64,000 nucleotides of DNA from Apostichopus japonicus (taxonomy: Eukaryota > Echinodermata > Holothuroidea > Aspidochirotida > Stichopodidae): assembly GCF_037975245.1 (NCBI RefSeq), contig NC_092563.1, positions 31,337,960 through 31,401,959 of the forward strand, given 5' to 3'. Position numbers and translations under genes: made by a program. Position 1 is the stretch's first letter. Every line of letters begins with the position of its first letter. The notes beneath the pieces were generated by a model. It made no database searches. It saw only the letters and a list, made by a program, of their open reading frames with translations, and had not been told where the DNA came from. Positions 36,502 to 48,840 of this stretch are shown here, in pieces.

Positions 36502-36663
36502 CCGGTAATCCCGACGAGGATCCTTTATATTCATGGAGCATAACTTGAAACTATCAGTTGCCTGACGATCGCGAAAACGCGTGAAACTCCGAGTTACAAC
36601 TACTAGTGTTCCTCTGGTCTCAACTAGTATCAACACATTTTCCGCTCTGTCCATATATCTATA
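36502..36663 (+). mobile_element. 5'-truncated Penelope-like element remnant (3' end)
   Basis: Similarity between the duplication copies stops at 36501, and this sequence follows, ending in CTCTGTCCATATAT and a (TA)n run. In frame it reads ...RRGSFIFMEHNLKLSVA and a stop, like the last residues of a PLE GIY-YIG protein. A hammerhead-like fold comes directly after the stop, where PLE terminal repeats carry ribozymes. Family assignment is by layout only. Confidence 0.45.
36554..36602 (+). ncRNA. Hammerhead-ribozyme-like motif
   Basis: In order there is a helix I strand AGTTG (36556-36560), the core CTGACGA (36562-36568), helix II CGCG-AAAA-CGCG (36570-36581), the core GAAA (36583-36586), a short helix III ACT/AGT with loop CCG ending in U36594, cleavage-site base U36595, then CAACT (36597-36601) closing helix I. 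All invariant core positions are present. Departures are a U-U pair at the first position of helix II and an A-C mismatch at the base of helix I, so activity is uncertain. Confidence 0.5.

Positions 36664-36741
<78 letters not shown>
36664..36741. repeat. (TA)n microsatellite
   Basis: Uninterrupted TA run between the PLE remnant and the palindromic region. Confidence 0.9.
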
Positions 36742-36742
<1 letters not shown>

Positions 36743-36751
36743 TAAGTAAAA

Positions 36752-37100
36752 TAAATCGATGATATGTAGAATGAAACTGGTATATGTCGATTTAAATTGA
36801 CATATACCAGTTTCATTCTACATATCATCGATTTAAATCGACATATACCAGTTTACTTCGACATATCATCGATTTATTTTACTTATCATCGATTTAAATC
36901 GATGATAAGTAAAATAAATCGATGATATGTAGAATGAAACTGGTATATGTCGATTTAAATCGATGATATGTAGAATGAAACTGGTATATGTCGATTTAAA
37001 TCGGTAGAAGTCAATTCCAGCTGCTGGAAACTGGTATAAGTCGAAGGAAACTGGTATATGTCGATTTAAATCGGTATAAGTCGATCTCCCATGATTTGAG
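36752..37100. repeat. Stacked palindromes with GATTTAAATC centres
   Basis: Arms 36788-36895 and 36896-37003 form a gapless 108-bp inverted repeat centred on GATTT|AAATC, with four mismatches by my count. A second one, about 42 bp per arm, is centred at 36793/36794. Both are built from the same modules: TAAGTAAAATAAATCGATGA, ATATGTAGAATGAAACTGG and TATATGTCGATTTAAAT. Further diverged modules continue to about 37100. It is non-coding and could form a large cruciform. Confidence 0.85.
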
Positions 37101-37647
37101 ACTGATGGCCCGCCATAAAGATGCCGTAGTTTACATGTTCGAATTGTAACAATATATTTTGAGTAATTGCAAAGACAGGGTTTAAAATTATTTTCAATTC
37201 TTCTAAATATACTCATCTGTCACATTAGAACGAACATTTCAATACCTATTGCATAGCAAAGACGCTTACTTTTCATTAAAGTTGATGTTGGAATGTCAAG
37301 TCCAAACTGTGAAAAAGGTGTTCGACTAGAGTAAACAGCATATATGAAAGACATTCTTTATCTCGCGAATCATTAAACAATGAATTAGAAAATGAATAAG
37401 AATTTGGAAAGACATCTTATCTACGGTGCATTCAAACAGAATAAATAAATTATTATTTTGTCAAGTGTTTTGACAGACGCCTTGTGGTGACATTAAGCAT
37501 TTCGTTAATGACTGGTTATACGACGCACAGTGAGGAACTCGGTAAGTGCTATGAGGCATTTTAAGTACCAATTGAACATTATACACTTTAAATTCACAAT
37601 TGTCAAATAGTTGACCATAGTTCATAGTCACTATGATTTGATGCTAG
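37101..37647. other. No clear gene
   Basis: One strong donor, CTCG|GTAAGTG, lies at 37541/37542 behind a short ATG frame (MTGYTTHSEEL from 37508). Its phase does not match the exon at 37648, so I do not call it. Confidence 0.3.
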
Positions 37648-37711
37648 CGAAGATGAATCACCTGACTCACCACTGCTGCCACCACATAAGAAACTCAAAT
37701 CAGCATATTAT
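37648..37711 (+). CDS. Possible internal exon, acidic and proline-rich
   Basis: Acceptor ATTTGATGCTAG, one base, then 21 codons reading EDESPDSPLLPPHKKLKSAY plus Tyr, then donor TAT|GTCAGT. The acidic run followed by PPHKKLK looks like a regulated nuclear protein. It ends in phase 0, as the terminal exon at 38644 requires; the SINE at 37764 would then be intronic. Both splice signals are only fair. Confidence 0.3.
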
Positions 37712-37763
37712 GTCAGTTATAGTACAACAAGTTAGATTTGCTGCTCAATGCAGGAAGCAAATT

Positions 37764-38009
37764 GTATGTATGTATGTATATGTGATCTTCCCGCAAGCAG
37801 GAACTCGCGAAAGAAGCCATGGAGGCTTGTAGACTCGCAAGCTGACCGAAGCCAATCTCTCGGCACACATCCATTTAACGTCCATGTCAGGAAGTTGTTA
37901 TTGAACAACACCCTTGCCAGACGACACACATTGCTGTCGGCGGGGAATCGAACCGGGTATCTCATGACTGGGAGACGCCGGCGTTAACCACTCGGCTATA
38001 CACTCCGCC
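37764..38009 (-). mobile_element. tRNA-derived SINE (family 1, copy 1)
   Basis: Minus strand: the tRNA-like head begins GGCGGAGTGTATAGCC. The A box is TAGCCGAGTGG (37988-37998) and the B box GGTTCGATTCCCC (37942-37954), both nearly canonical for RNA polymerase III. The body has TGGACGTTAAAT and CTTCGGTCAGCTTGCG, the 3' part has GAGTTCCTGCTTGCGGGAAG, and the tail is made of ACAT units. Shared body and tail with 46567-46799 define a family. The head most resembles a serine/leucine-type tRNA. Confidence 0.8.
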
Positions 38010-38643
38010 TGAATTTAAGAATTTAAGAAATTAAGAATTTAAGAATTAAAGAAATTAAAGAATTTGGAATTTTGATTTCACCATTGTTCAAAATTAATGG
38101 TCTCCATCATCAAAAAAATGATGGAGGCCCATTTCTTCCTAGTGGGCCTCTGGCTATCTGCAGAAAAATATCTACTTGGCTAGGTAATGTAGCCGAAGTG
38201 TTCAAATTATTAAAGAAAGCACACAGTGTGTACAGTACTTCATTACCAGTGAGCTAAAAATGCATTAAAATATTGAGTTTTGCCTGTCTTTCTGATACCA
38301 CAGATAAGGTTTTTGAAGGGTTTTTGCCAGAGGAATAGAGGGTGGCTTTTTCCCATGATGGGAGTGTGCACACTTCCCCTTGGAGAGAATTTTGTCCATA
38401 TAACAATACAATAGTATGACTCGCCATAAAAAAGACTTAACTTTGTGGAACATGCCCAAGGGTGACATGCAAAATGTCATTCCTGTGTTGTGTTGAACCG
38501 CTATTAAAGATAATTGTGAGCAATCCCGTTGTAAACTGGGCCTCGCAACAATGACAGTGTTCATGCTGTCGTTTGTACAAAACATTTAAAGTTAATTTAT
38601 TGTAGGTTAATACCCACAAAGTAAAAGCCTTTTCTGTCTACAG
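38010..38643. other. Probable intron, no gene
   Basis: Starts with GAATTTAAGAAATTAA-type repeats. Contains the inverted pair CTCCATCAT/ATGATGGAG around 38102-38127. Confidence 0.35.
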
Positions 38644-38748
38644 GAAATACGCAGTGCCATATCAAAAACTCCAAAAGGGAACAATACTGTGAAGTCTGTG
38701 ACATCACCTGCTGTAAGATCCCTTGGGACCTTTATCGAAAAGAAGTAG
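38644..38748 (+). CDS. Terminal coding exon of an unrecognised plus-strand gene
   Basis: Behind a very good acceptor (AGCCTTTTCTGTCTACAG) lie 34 codons in phase 0 starting EIRSAISKTPKGNNTVKSVT and ending SLGTFIEKK, then TAG. The Ser/Thr/Lys-rich peptide looks like a disordered C-terminus. A possible inner donor (CCTGCT|GTAAGA) would shorten the exon and let the gene continue. Family unknown. Confidence 0.5.
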   Translation, partial: EIRSAISKTPKGNNTVKSVTSPAVRSLGTFIEKK

Positions 38749-40349
38749 GGTAGGTCATGCTAAAGTTACCTGTTCGTCACTTTTAATCCGTTTAGTCGAT
38801 ATGTTTATCCGTCCATCAATGCGTCCATCCATGAGGTCAAAGGTCATGCATGATCTTATTGTGTAATTTTTACCTTATTTAATATTTAAATTGCAATAGC
38901 TTGTAGAGTAGTATGTAAGTATAGCTTGCCATAGTTGTGGCATAATTGTACGGTAAACCAATTTATAAGGACATCAAAATGTAATTTTAGAAAATATTTG
39001 CATTTGCAAATTCCCTCAAAAGTAAAAAAGACATTTATGGATTTTCACCTTATTGGCTTAATATAATCACCAAAATGTGAAGAATAAGATGGTTATTTTT
39101 TTTTTACATCAGATGCCATCTATGGCTCAAATTTAAAACATTAAATTGAAATATTTATAGTACCTCCAAATCCAAAACTTATGTGTAAGCTGTTCATTGG
39201 GTGATTTTTAAGTTGTTCCTAACAGAGCAACAGGGCAGTTCACTCTTGAGTTGAGTATGGTTGGAAGAACCTTTGCCAATCAGAGCACACCGTTCTGACA
39301 GCCTAAAAGTAGCAGGCCGGACATCAATAGCAAAACTTCCTGTTTAGTTTGGTTGTAGTGCAATAATAAAAGGTTTTTTGGCCCTTGGGTACTCAGAATT
39401 CACCTTTCTGACACATTTGTTAGGTAGGTTTGACAAGTTAATCGAACAATAAAGAAATGCCCCATCTAGACTGCATAAGGGGTAGGTATTAAAGACAAAT
39501 GTATTTCTACATTGGAATCAGGCAGATTAATTTTTATTCTTAGGGTCCTATTTATTTATTCTTTAGGGGATGGAGTTTTCAAAATTTTCTAATGAGAGTA
39601 GGTGTCCTCAACTTTGAGAATTTTTTTATAACTTTAGATTGTGAATTTAATATCATGGGATGGTGCATAAGATTCAAGGGGTGGGGTGCTTGTCTTGATG
39701 GGATTTTGAAGAGGTAAAAAATACAAATCTGCCTAGCATCGGACAAATCCAGGGTGTTGTTGTGAAATGGGGTTGCAGAAAGGTTTGTCTAGGGAGAGTA
39801 GGTTCCTCATCCCTCGTTGAGAAATTTACGATGTTCTTTGGCGGGGAGTGAGTGTGAAGAGGTTAAACAATATATTTCTGCCAAGTATCCTGCGGTTCTT
39901 TAATTTTCTGTGGGGGGGGGGATGTTTTGGGTTCTCGGTTCAGTAAATGTGTTCAGTATTTTTGTGACACTTTTTTACCACTTTGAATAGTCGCTTCCCT
40001 TAAAAATGTAGTATTAAGAGGTTGGCATGTAGTCAATATGAATATTCTTAGCGAAGAACAAGTATAAGATGTTTGTTTTGGGGAGATGTTTTGTTTTTAA
40101 ATGGCAGGATTCAACACGTTTAAATAAAATTCCTCTTAGATTATGAAATGATGAATAAGAAAATGTTAATATTAATCTATAAAAGTACCTTGCAATAGTA
40201 CCACAAATATTCCAAACCATGTATATAGAATACGTGTTTCCTTGCATATCGTGTTAGCATTGTAGCTTTTAATGACAATAGTTCAGTTTTTACACTCAAA
40301 CACAGTTGAGAAACTCAAAAGTGTCTGTTTTATTTGTGATATTTAAGTC
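38749..40349. other. No gene seen
   Basis: AT-rich, with one AGGTCAAAGGTCA near 38835 and a G run near 39910. Confidence 0.4.
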
Positions 40350-40560
40350 TGACCGTTTATATGGTCAGGTTGATCATTATTTAAGTCATTTTGACCATGG
40401 AAATCATAAATAATTCTGACCATTGCATAATGGTCAATAATCCTGACCATTGTACTAAGGTCAAATTTGACCATACTTGGATCGGTGCATATTAAGCAAA
40501 TGAGATGGTCAAAAATTGACCATACTTTGGTCAGATCTAACCATTGTAAATTTAGAGTGA
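40350..40560. repeat. Array of TGACCAT/ATGGTCA words
   Basis: Eight exact heptamers in both orientations plus several near-matches in about 200 bp, with irregular spacing. Words in opposite orientation can pair. No clear termini or target duplication were seen. Confidence 0.65.
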
Positions 40561-42274
40561 ACAATACTATTGCAATTACCATAACAAAAGAATATTAAGT
40601 ACGTTGTTTAAACTTGTGTTTTGCCCTACCAACAAGAACACTTTACATAAGTACTAGATGGTTGCTTAATCTTTTAATAGTAATATTTTATTTTGTTTTC
40701 TTTAACGATGTATGTTATATGTTATTAATATACCTTAAGGCGAAATTAATAACAGATTCAACTTTGCGAAGATGATGTTAACCAAAACTGTATGTTTTGT
40801 ATTATCTCAACAGTTATTATTTTTTCTTAAATTGCATGAGTACCCTTAGATGATATTCAACGTCCATGTTCCTAGATAATTAGTACCTCATTGTAAACAT
40901 GTTAATGTGGTCATACACGTCCTGTTTTCTGTATGTGTTTGTGATAAAGTCGTATGTGGTTTAGACTAAGTAGAAAAGTCAGTTTAATTAATGAGCATTC
41001 CAAATAGGTTGATATGGTCTTTCATCAAACATAAAATTGGTAAAAACATACATCATGGACAACTTCCTCTCGCAGCATTTCCTTTTTAAAGATGAAGTTA
41101 TATGTCATTATGTTAATATTTGGTTGTGATAAACAATATAATTAATTAAATGAAAAGAAATGTAATAACAATTGATAAAATAAAGTTTACATCCGGCCAA
41201 AATGGGTTCCATTCAATCAGCCATATCTAGGGTTGATGAAGAGATTTCGAGATGGAGTTTTAACTAACAATGACCAATTATATTCTCTTCAATGTAATAA
41301 AGCGAAACACTGTCTACCACCTCAGTATTCCTCAATACGATAAAATGGACATATCCTCTACACCTACAATTAGCAAATAACACAATGACGAATTGCAGAA
41401 GGATATAACTGTTGTACATGGTGATCCTTGATATAATTGATACACAAAAACACCCATAAATAACGCTAAAGGAAGGAACTCCAATGGTGTTATTTTTAAA
41501 GTCAAGTGAATTACTGTCCGTTCATTGATTAAAAAAACCCCGGTTGTGTTTCGCAAAAAAAAGTTAATACTTCAAAGGTTCGAGTAAAAAGGGGATACAT
41601 TGCAAGTTAACACTACGTAGATGTTCCTCTGGTCAACCTTGAGGCAGACAAGTTCTCATGAGTGACAGGGTGAGTCCATAAAATGACATAATATGATGAC
41701 GTCATTGTCACATAATTGACAAGATACAACATACACACATACATTTTATCAGTTAATTGTCCCTTCTGAAATGGATGATGTTTAAGCCTCACAAAAACAA
41801 CTCTAGTTATTCGATTCATTAATAAAGAACGATGAACAACACGTGTTAGCTACCCAGTTAATCAACCTATACCGGCTACACTAAGCACAGTAGAGCATCG
41901 CGTTCCGTTTAATCAATACTCACACATAATATCTAGTGGATTCTCAAGCCATACTGCCGTTTCCTTTGGGTATACGAAATTAATAAATATCATCGAATGT
42001 GGATATACAGGAACCACCGATCATTCTGCTCACCTACCCACTCATGTTCCCTACAAGCCACACTCCTCCTTGCATGCCAAATGTAGCTCTCTTTATTTGA
42101 AACAAACAATTCAACTCGTTGCAAAAATCTAATGGACATATCACTTGTCAAGCTTCACAGTTGTAGTGTGATTGATCAAACTAACACATGTGAGCAAATG
42201 AAAATTAATTACATTGCAATAACATCATTTACATAGCAGTGCAGTATAAGGAAAAAGACAACATTTCGATTGTT
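40561..42274. other. No gene seen
   Basis: AT-rich. A short ATG frame in good context (MGSIQSAISRVDEEISRW, from about 41200) stops after 21 residues without a convincing donor. Confidence 0.35.
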
Positions 42275-42280
42275 TTTATT
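42275..42280 (-). terminator. Poly(A) signal of the helical-protein gene
   Basis: AATAAA on the minus strand, about 105 bases after the stop codon of the 336-residue gene. Confidence 0.6.
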
Positions 42281-42384
42281 TTTTAACGTTCATGATGTAG
42301 CTCCAACGTAAGTAGTAAAGTGCTTTATGATTTAAAAAAAAAACAACAGCTTGCAAGGTGCATCGAAGGTACTTGCACCTACTT

Positions 42385-43395
42385 CTAAGTCGCAAGCTGT
42401 TGAACCGACTCGGTTGATTCACATTCCTTAAGCATTTTTTGCAACTGGCCTTTGAGCTTCCCAGGATATTTCCTCCTAATATGCTGCTGCTGCGTTGTTA
42501 GCCATTTGTCGACGTGATTCTGGTCACGCTGGCTCCCCGGGATGCACTGCAGATCGCTTCGTACGCCGGGAATCGTGGCGTAAAAATCTTTGCAGCTTCG
42601 TTTTACCTCAGCTGCTTTTTTTTTCATCATAATGTAATGAAGCTCTTTGCCTCCAACTCCTTTTTCTCCTTGGGTGTGGAGAGAAGTGAGCTCTTCTTTC
42701 ATGGTATTGAAGAACCCTGCAACAGTATTAAGCCCAGCCAGGAAATTGGAGAGCGCTGGAACCAACGCTTTGCTAACGACCACGATTGCTGCCTCGTTTA
42801 TGGTTACTTGATGACCACCCGCATCCGCTAGAGCCTCGAAACATTCTGCCCTCAGGTTGAGAATAAAGGCAACAATTGGATGCACAGTTGGATTGAGAGA
42901 AAGTCCAAAGGCCCATGCCTCTGTAATGGCAGCTATATCTTCCAGCTCTGATGTTTGTTTCTTGATTTCTTTGTTTAGAACCTTAAGCTCGGAAAGCAAC
43001 CCCTTCGCCTCATCCTGTCTCTTCTTTAGGCGAGTCATCATCTCTTCGTGCATCCTTACTATCTCGATGCAGCATAGCTGGAATCCGGTCACATCTTCTA
43101 GGATATCAGGAAGAAATTTTGTCCATTCTTGTAGGTCCAGGTTTTCATAGTACTCAAAGAAATCTTTGATGAATCTTACCACTTTAGTAGACAGAGGCAA
43201 AACCCCTTTCACATAGACGATGGCGTCCAGCCTCGTCTGATCTCGGATTTTATTGATACCAGTGGCTTTGTCTGCTAAAGAATCGACGGTATACTCTGCA
43301 TAAAGAGATCTAAGACACCGTGAGAACTTCCGCATGTTTTCCGGCAAATTTTGCAACTCACTTGAGAAACTATTCACATTTATTGCCTTAGACAT
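42385..43395 (-). CDS. 336-residue all-helical protein, function unknown
   Basis: The longest non-repetitive frame in the window, running from ATG to TAG without interruption. It has no signal peptide. Residues about 30-110 are predicted helical. A charged coiled-coil-like stretch follows at about 110-155 (MMTRLKKRQDEAKGLLSELK). Next is a more hydrophobic, small-residue helix region at about 160-245 (WAFGLSLNPTVHPIVAFILN and AAIVVVSKALVPALSNFLAG), then a Lys/Gln-rich amphipathic tail. This coil / apolar hairpin / coil order is shared by several membrane-active helical bundles, but no signature motif is present and I assign no activity. The ATG sits one base behind a textbook acceptor (TGTCTTTTGTTCCACTAACAG). 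The coding part is therefore a single exon with at least one 5' untranslated exon upstream, probably beyond the ATAC tract. Codon use is richer in G+C than the surroundings, as expected for a real gene. Confidence 0.85.
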   Translation of the reverse strand: MSKAINVNSFSSELQNLPENMRKFSRCLRSLYAEYTVDSLADKATGINKIRDQTRLDAIVYVKGVLPLSTKVVRFIKDFFEYYENLDLQEWTKFLPDILEDVTGFQLCCIEIVRMHEEMMTRLKKRQDEAKGLLSELKVLNKEIKKQTSELEDIAAITEAWAFGLSLNPTVHPIVAFILNLRAECFEALADAGGHQVTINEAAIVVVSKALVPALSNFLAGLNTVAGFFNTMKEELTSLHTQGEKGVGGKELHYIMMKKKAAEVKRSCKDFYATIPGVRSDLQCIPGSQRDQNHVDKWLTTQQQHIRRKYPGKLKGQLQKMLKECESTESVQQLAT

Positions 43396-43784
43396 CTGTT
43401 AGTGGAACAAAAGACAAAAAGGAAATACATTTATTGAAATAACTTTAACAAGATCAAACTTTTGACGGAAAATTAGTAAATTTTGACGGAAAATTAGTAA
43501 ATGTCGCAATTAAAATGAAAATTTCAAGATAAATTTCAAATATAAAAAACAATGTCGCAATTTGAATTCATTACTCAAAAATATGTGAGAAATAAATTTA
43601 TTTTCCGATGTAACAGACACAGTATCCTATCTGGACCATCGCAGGATCTTAAAAAAATATTCTTTCGCACGAAGATCCGCAAACTGCCAAACGGTATGCT
43701 ACCACTCTTCCCCCTCCCAAATGAGTAACACCACGGATTACTCTTCCACACCTCAAGTTCCAAAACACCTTCATATATATCACC
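43396..43784. other. 5' intron of the helical-protein gene, no gene
   Basis: AT-rich with a direct repeat of TTTTGACGGAAAATTAGTAA near 43457-43500. The stretch 43620-43780 is less AT-rich and may be a transposon remnant next to the TA run. Confidence 0.4.
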
Positions 43785-44880
<1,096 letters not shown>

Positions 44881-44883
<3 letters not shown>

Positions 44884-45988
44884 TTCACTAAATTTTATTT
44901 AATCATCATAGGTTGTCAAAATCCTCACGAATGAACACTATTCTTCCCTTTATAAATGAATTAGTTGTATCTAGCCCATTATGATAATGCTTAGGATATT
45001 TCCTTGATGTTTTGATCTATAGTATTCGTCCGACACCTAACATTACTGATGGACTTAAATGTAGAGTATTATAGCTGTAGAGTACACCTCTTATACCTGT
45101 TATGCTTTAAATATTTTAAAAGCAACACAAATCATAAACCGTCAGCTGCTAAACAATCTCTGAAAATTTAATTTCTGAGCACTGAATTAAGGAAGAAATT
45201 TCCATGAAATGTGAAATCATGTCGCCTACTTGAATGGTTGCACATTGAGTCCATATGTAAACTTTGCATTCAGTTGGTTGCGATGCCAACAAGTCCCTGT
45301 TCATAGGAGTAAGAATTATAGTCTAGTGTATTGGTACTCATTCTGTACTTAGCGAAATTATGCCCTCCAGAAGTACAGTTTATGTTTAGATGTCAGTCGT
45401 GGATACAGACCACTTAATGTACAAGTTATGAACAGGATAAACCACAAAATAGAGTTGAAACATAGCCCAGCATTATAATTTGTGAAAAGCACATTTCAGT
45501 ATTTTTTGTGACATGCAATATCTCATCATTCTTTCTAAAAAAAAACATTTCTGCAGGTTTTGAAGTAGGGTCTTAAAAGCAGTTTCTTCTCTGACGTTAC
45601 ACTTGAACAGAACCTGTACCAAATACATTACGTTCCAAATTGTCATTCTTCAGAACCTAACATTAATTGCAGTGTGTAGGGTTGTTAACTGTGTACTTCA
45701 AATAACAATATTGGATAGAAGTATTTGATCTCACTCAATTCCCATGTCTCCCAATTCCTATGTCTTTCATGGATCCATACTGTATAACAAAGCATGGAGG
45801 TTTACACCCTACATGTATACGGCAAGAAATCACTACTGGCTTTTCGCTAGTCTCACTTCTGTTGCAACCCTGGTTAATATTGAAGCATAAGCCTTTCCTC
45901 AATTTACCTGTCAACATTGTTTGAAAAGTGCTGAATTGGTTTGGTATGGTTTGCCAAAAATAATATAAAAATTGCCACCTCTTTACAG
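44881..45988. other. No gene seen
   Basis: AT-rich with chance open frames. Confidence 0.4.
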
Positions 45989-46052
45989 GAGAAGATGCGA
46001 AAAGACAGAAATAACAGAAAAAGCCTTTGAAGACCCTTACTTAGCAAAGAAG
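45989..46052 (+). CDS. Internal exon of an unrecognised three-exon plus-strand gene (exon a)
   Basis: Acceptor TTGCCACCTCTTTACAG, one base, 21 codons (RRCEKTEITEKAFEDPYLAK plus Lys), donor AAG|GTAATT, ending in phase 0. The next candidate exon at 49629 starts in phase 0. The upstream exon that should provide two bases of a codon was not found. Confidence 0.4.
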
Positions 46053-46469
46053 GTAATTAAGGGATAAACAGTAAAATAGTTTGATTGATAAAATAAAATC
46101 GATTAGACAATTGTGTGGCTGATATGGTACTATTCAGCACAATGTTATTGCTACTGACGACATGTTATGCAGTAGCAGGGCTCGACAAATACGTAAGCCC
46201 GCTACTCCGGGCTTGTTCAAAACACACTCCGGCTAGTGCCAGTTTACAATACGAAGGCCGCTTGACTAGTTTTTTATTCATTAAGTTGATGTATAAAACT
46301 TTAACAACATTATCCTCGAACTCATTTCTAAACAAATCTCTAATTATACTCAACTTACTATGAGCAAAATCAGCTTCATGGTACTAAATTAGGTAAATAC
46401 CAATTGCTGTTCTTTAACGAAAGTTGCAATCAATCCGCAACCACACCTATCCTAACATTATGCATACCT

Positions 46470-46562
46470 ATTGCTCGACACGCACGGGACGGGTAGATGC
46501 AGCTGCATGAACAGAATGGCCTATTCTGAATATCGCTGTACAATACGCGTGCGGTGAGCAAT
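46470..46562. repeat. Imperfect inverted repeat
   Basis: ATTGCTCGACACGCACGG at the left and ACGCGTGCGGTGAGCAAT at the right can pair imperfectly across about 55 bases. It lies in the putative intron next to a SINE. Confidence 0.4.
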
Positions 46563-46566
46563 ATTG

Positions 46567-46799
46567 TATTTTTTTTTTAGATTCTCCTGCAAGCAGGAAC
46601 TCACGAAGCCTCATGGGCTTATCAAAGCCGCAAGCTGACCGAAGTCAGTCTGTTATGTTCATATTTAACGTCCATGAGTATGAATTGTCAATAGTCAACA
46701 ACTCTGTAACTGAATGACACGCCTTATTCTTGGAGTGACTCGAACTTGGGACCTTATGATTGAACGTCACCGGCGTTAACCCTGAGAAACTCCCAATCT
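46567..46799 (-). mobile_element. tRNA-derived SINE (family 1, copy 2)
   Basis: Minus strand: B box AGTTCGAGTC, a decayed A-box region (GGGTTAACGCCGG), body TGGACGTTAAATATGAAC and CTTCGGTCAGCTTGCG, tail GAGTTCCTGCTTGCAGGAGA then an A-rich end. More diverged than the copy at 37764-38009, and it ends in poly(A) rather than ACAT units. Confidence 0.75.
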
Positions 46800-47875
46800 T
46801 ACTAGCACATTCACTATAAAGATGCTTACAATGTAGCAATACAGACTGCAGTGTTTCAACATTGCATTGCCTGTCTGCAGCAGTCATGCAATACTGCTCG
46901 TTTATTTTTGGAAAGGTCTAAATTAGCTTGGGCTGTTGTGTTGTGAATTAAGTACGGTAAGCTAAATGTATATATTGTATGATTGTTAATAAAAGTCATA
47001 ATTGCTATGGTATGGGGAGCTTCGCTGTGGGTAGTGACCATTCCAGGTTATAAATATATCTAAGGTCTCAGCGCTGGTTGGCAGTCAGATCGTGCGTAAA
47101 TATTGTCAGTTTATGCCTGGCAGTGCATTGGATGCTTGGCTAGAGAAGTGAGCATGTGTAAGTCATGTAAAGAGGCATACTCTTAGGAGGAAAAGTCTGA
47201 AAAGGGAAATTAATTTGACCCAAAATTGTCATTGAACTGGCATAATTTGCCAATATGTACTATCTCTGTGTGTATTGTACACACATATTCCAGCACATTC
47301 TTTGTAATCAACAACGTAATGTGTATACACTGCATATTCACTGCATACAATACATAGACAATACATACACTACTATGTAGTAAAACGTTTTCATTCATAA
47401 AATAGTTTGCGCAAAAACTAGAAGTGATCAAGTTCTTGAATGACTGGCTCCGGCTGTCAATGATGTACCTTTACGGAATTTATAATAAAATATAGTAGGC
47501 ATCGGCCGTGCGGCTCCCAGCATTTTCACCGTAACGCACATGTCAATATACTGCAGTTATATTGTTGTGACGTTATTGTAAAAAGTAATTACAAATGATT
47601 TGTAATATTACAGTTCTTACAAGTAAAAGCATTGTAGAGTTGATTGCTTGTACATTATGTGCCTTCTGTTTATGTCACTGTACCGGGGTTCCAATGGCCT
47701 AACATTCATTGCAGGTTACGTGTGTACATAGTACATGTGCAAACCATAGGCTAATGTTAGCTTGAAGAATTTGGGTTAGTACAGATATCCTTCGGGCTGG
47801 TGGATTAAGATTGTCAAACGCCCGACAGACAAGTGATTAATATACCAACATTTTGTGGTACTAGTGATAAAAGTA
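46800..47875. other. Intronic sequence, no gene
   Basis: AT-rich. Nothing recognised. Confidence 0.35.
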
Positions 47876-47921
47876 ATAGTAATAGTATTACTAGTAGAAG
47901 AGGCAGTAGTAGTAGTAGGAA

Positions 47922-47998
<77 letters not shown>

Positions 47999-47999
47999 T
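47876..47999. repeat. (AGT)n microsatellite
   Basis: About 30 AGT units with a diverged left edge. The poly-Ser frame across it is an artefact. Confidence 0.95.
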
Positions 48000-48647
48000 T
48001 TGTAAAATAAGATAGATTAGTAAGGCAATTAAGATAGATTTGACGAATACGTATATATATTGTTCTATTTGGTGGGGATTATTCCCGCGAGTTAAACTTA
48101 ATAATAGTATTAGTAAAGTATCATATTTGTTTCATTCAAAATTGATGAAGAAAATACCATCAGTTTTGGTCTTTACTAGATTATTTAAAATATCATTGTA
48201 ATCTTAACTATTATATTTTAAAGCCGAATATGAAAGTAAATATTTGGGAGATACTATAACGGTGGTCTTCTCATTTAGGTTTTGAAATAAAGTTTTCGAA
48301 CAATATTATTATTAATAGGAGCATTACGGTAATTTGCGCTTTGCCGGTTGGGTTAAAATATATTTTTCGTGTTAAATAATTTGAGTTTAATAATGCATTA
48401 GTCTGTATGTATATGTCATGAGAAATATTTTATAAAAAAAGGTATGTATCTAAACCTGGATCAATCCAAATGTTGGCAGCTTTGAAAGGCCTGTAACATA
48501 TTTCTGATCTTTAAGTCAAATTTGCTCACATTGAACAATGAACAAATAACCAATGTTTAGTGTAGCAAAGGAACGTCAGTTAATATATGTCTTTACCATA
48601 AAGTAATAAAAAAAACACATTTTGAAACCTGTGCAGGAGTCGTGGTA

Positions 48648-48840
48648 AAAGTAGTTGTAGTATAAGTAGTATTATTAGTATTAGTAGTAGTAGTATTAGC
48701 ATTATTAGTATTAGTATTAGTACTAGTATTAATAGTAGTATTAGTAGTATTAGTAGTAGTAGTAGTAGTAGTATAGTAGTAGTAGTAATGGTATAGTAGT
48801 AGTAGTATATAGTAGTAGTATTATTATTAGTAATATAATA
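48648..48840. repeat. (AGT/ATT)n imperfect microsatellite
   Basis: Mixed AGT and ATT triplets, more diverged than the tract at 47876. Confidence 0.9.

Noticed and set aside
41200-41265. ATG in good context starting a possible N-myristoylated peptide (MGSIQS)
   Set aside because: It stops after 21 codons and has no usable splice donor.
47833-48015. Poly-serine frame
   Set aside because: Translation of the AGT microsatellite.
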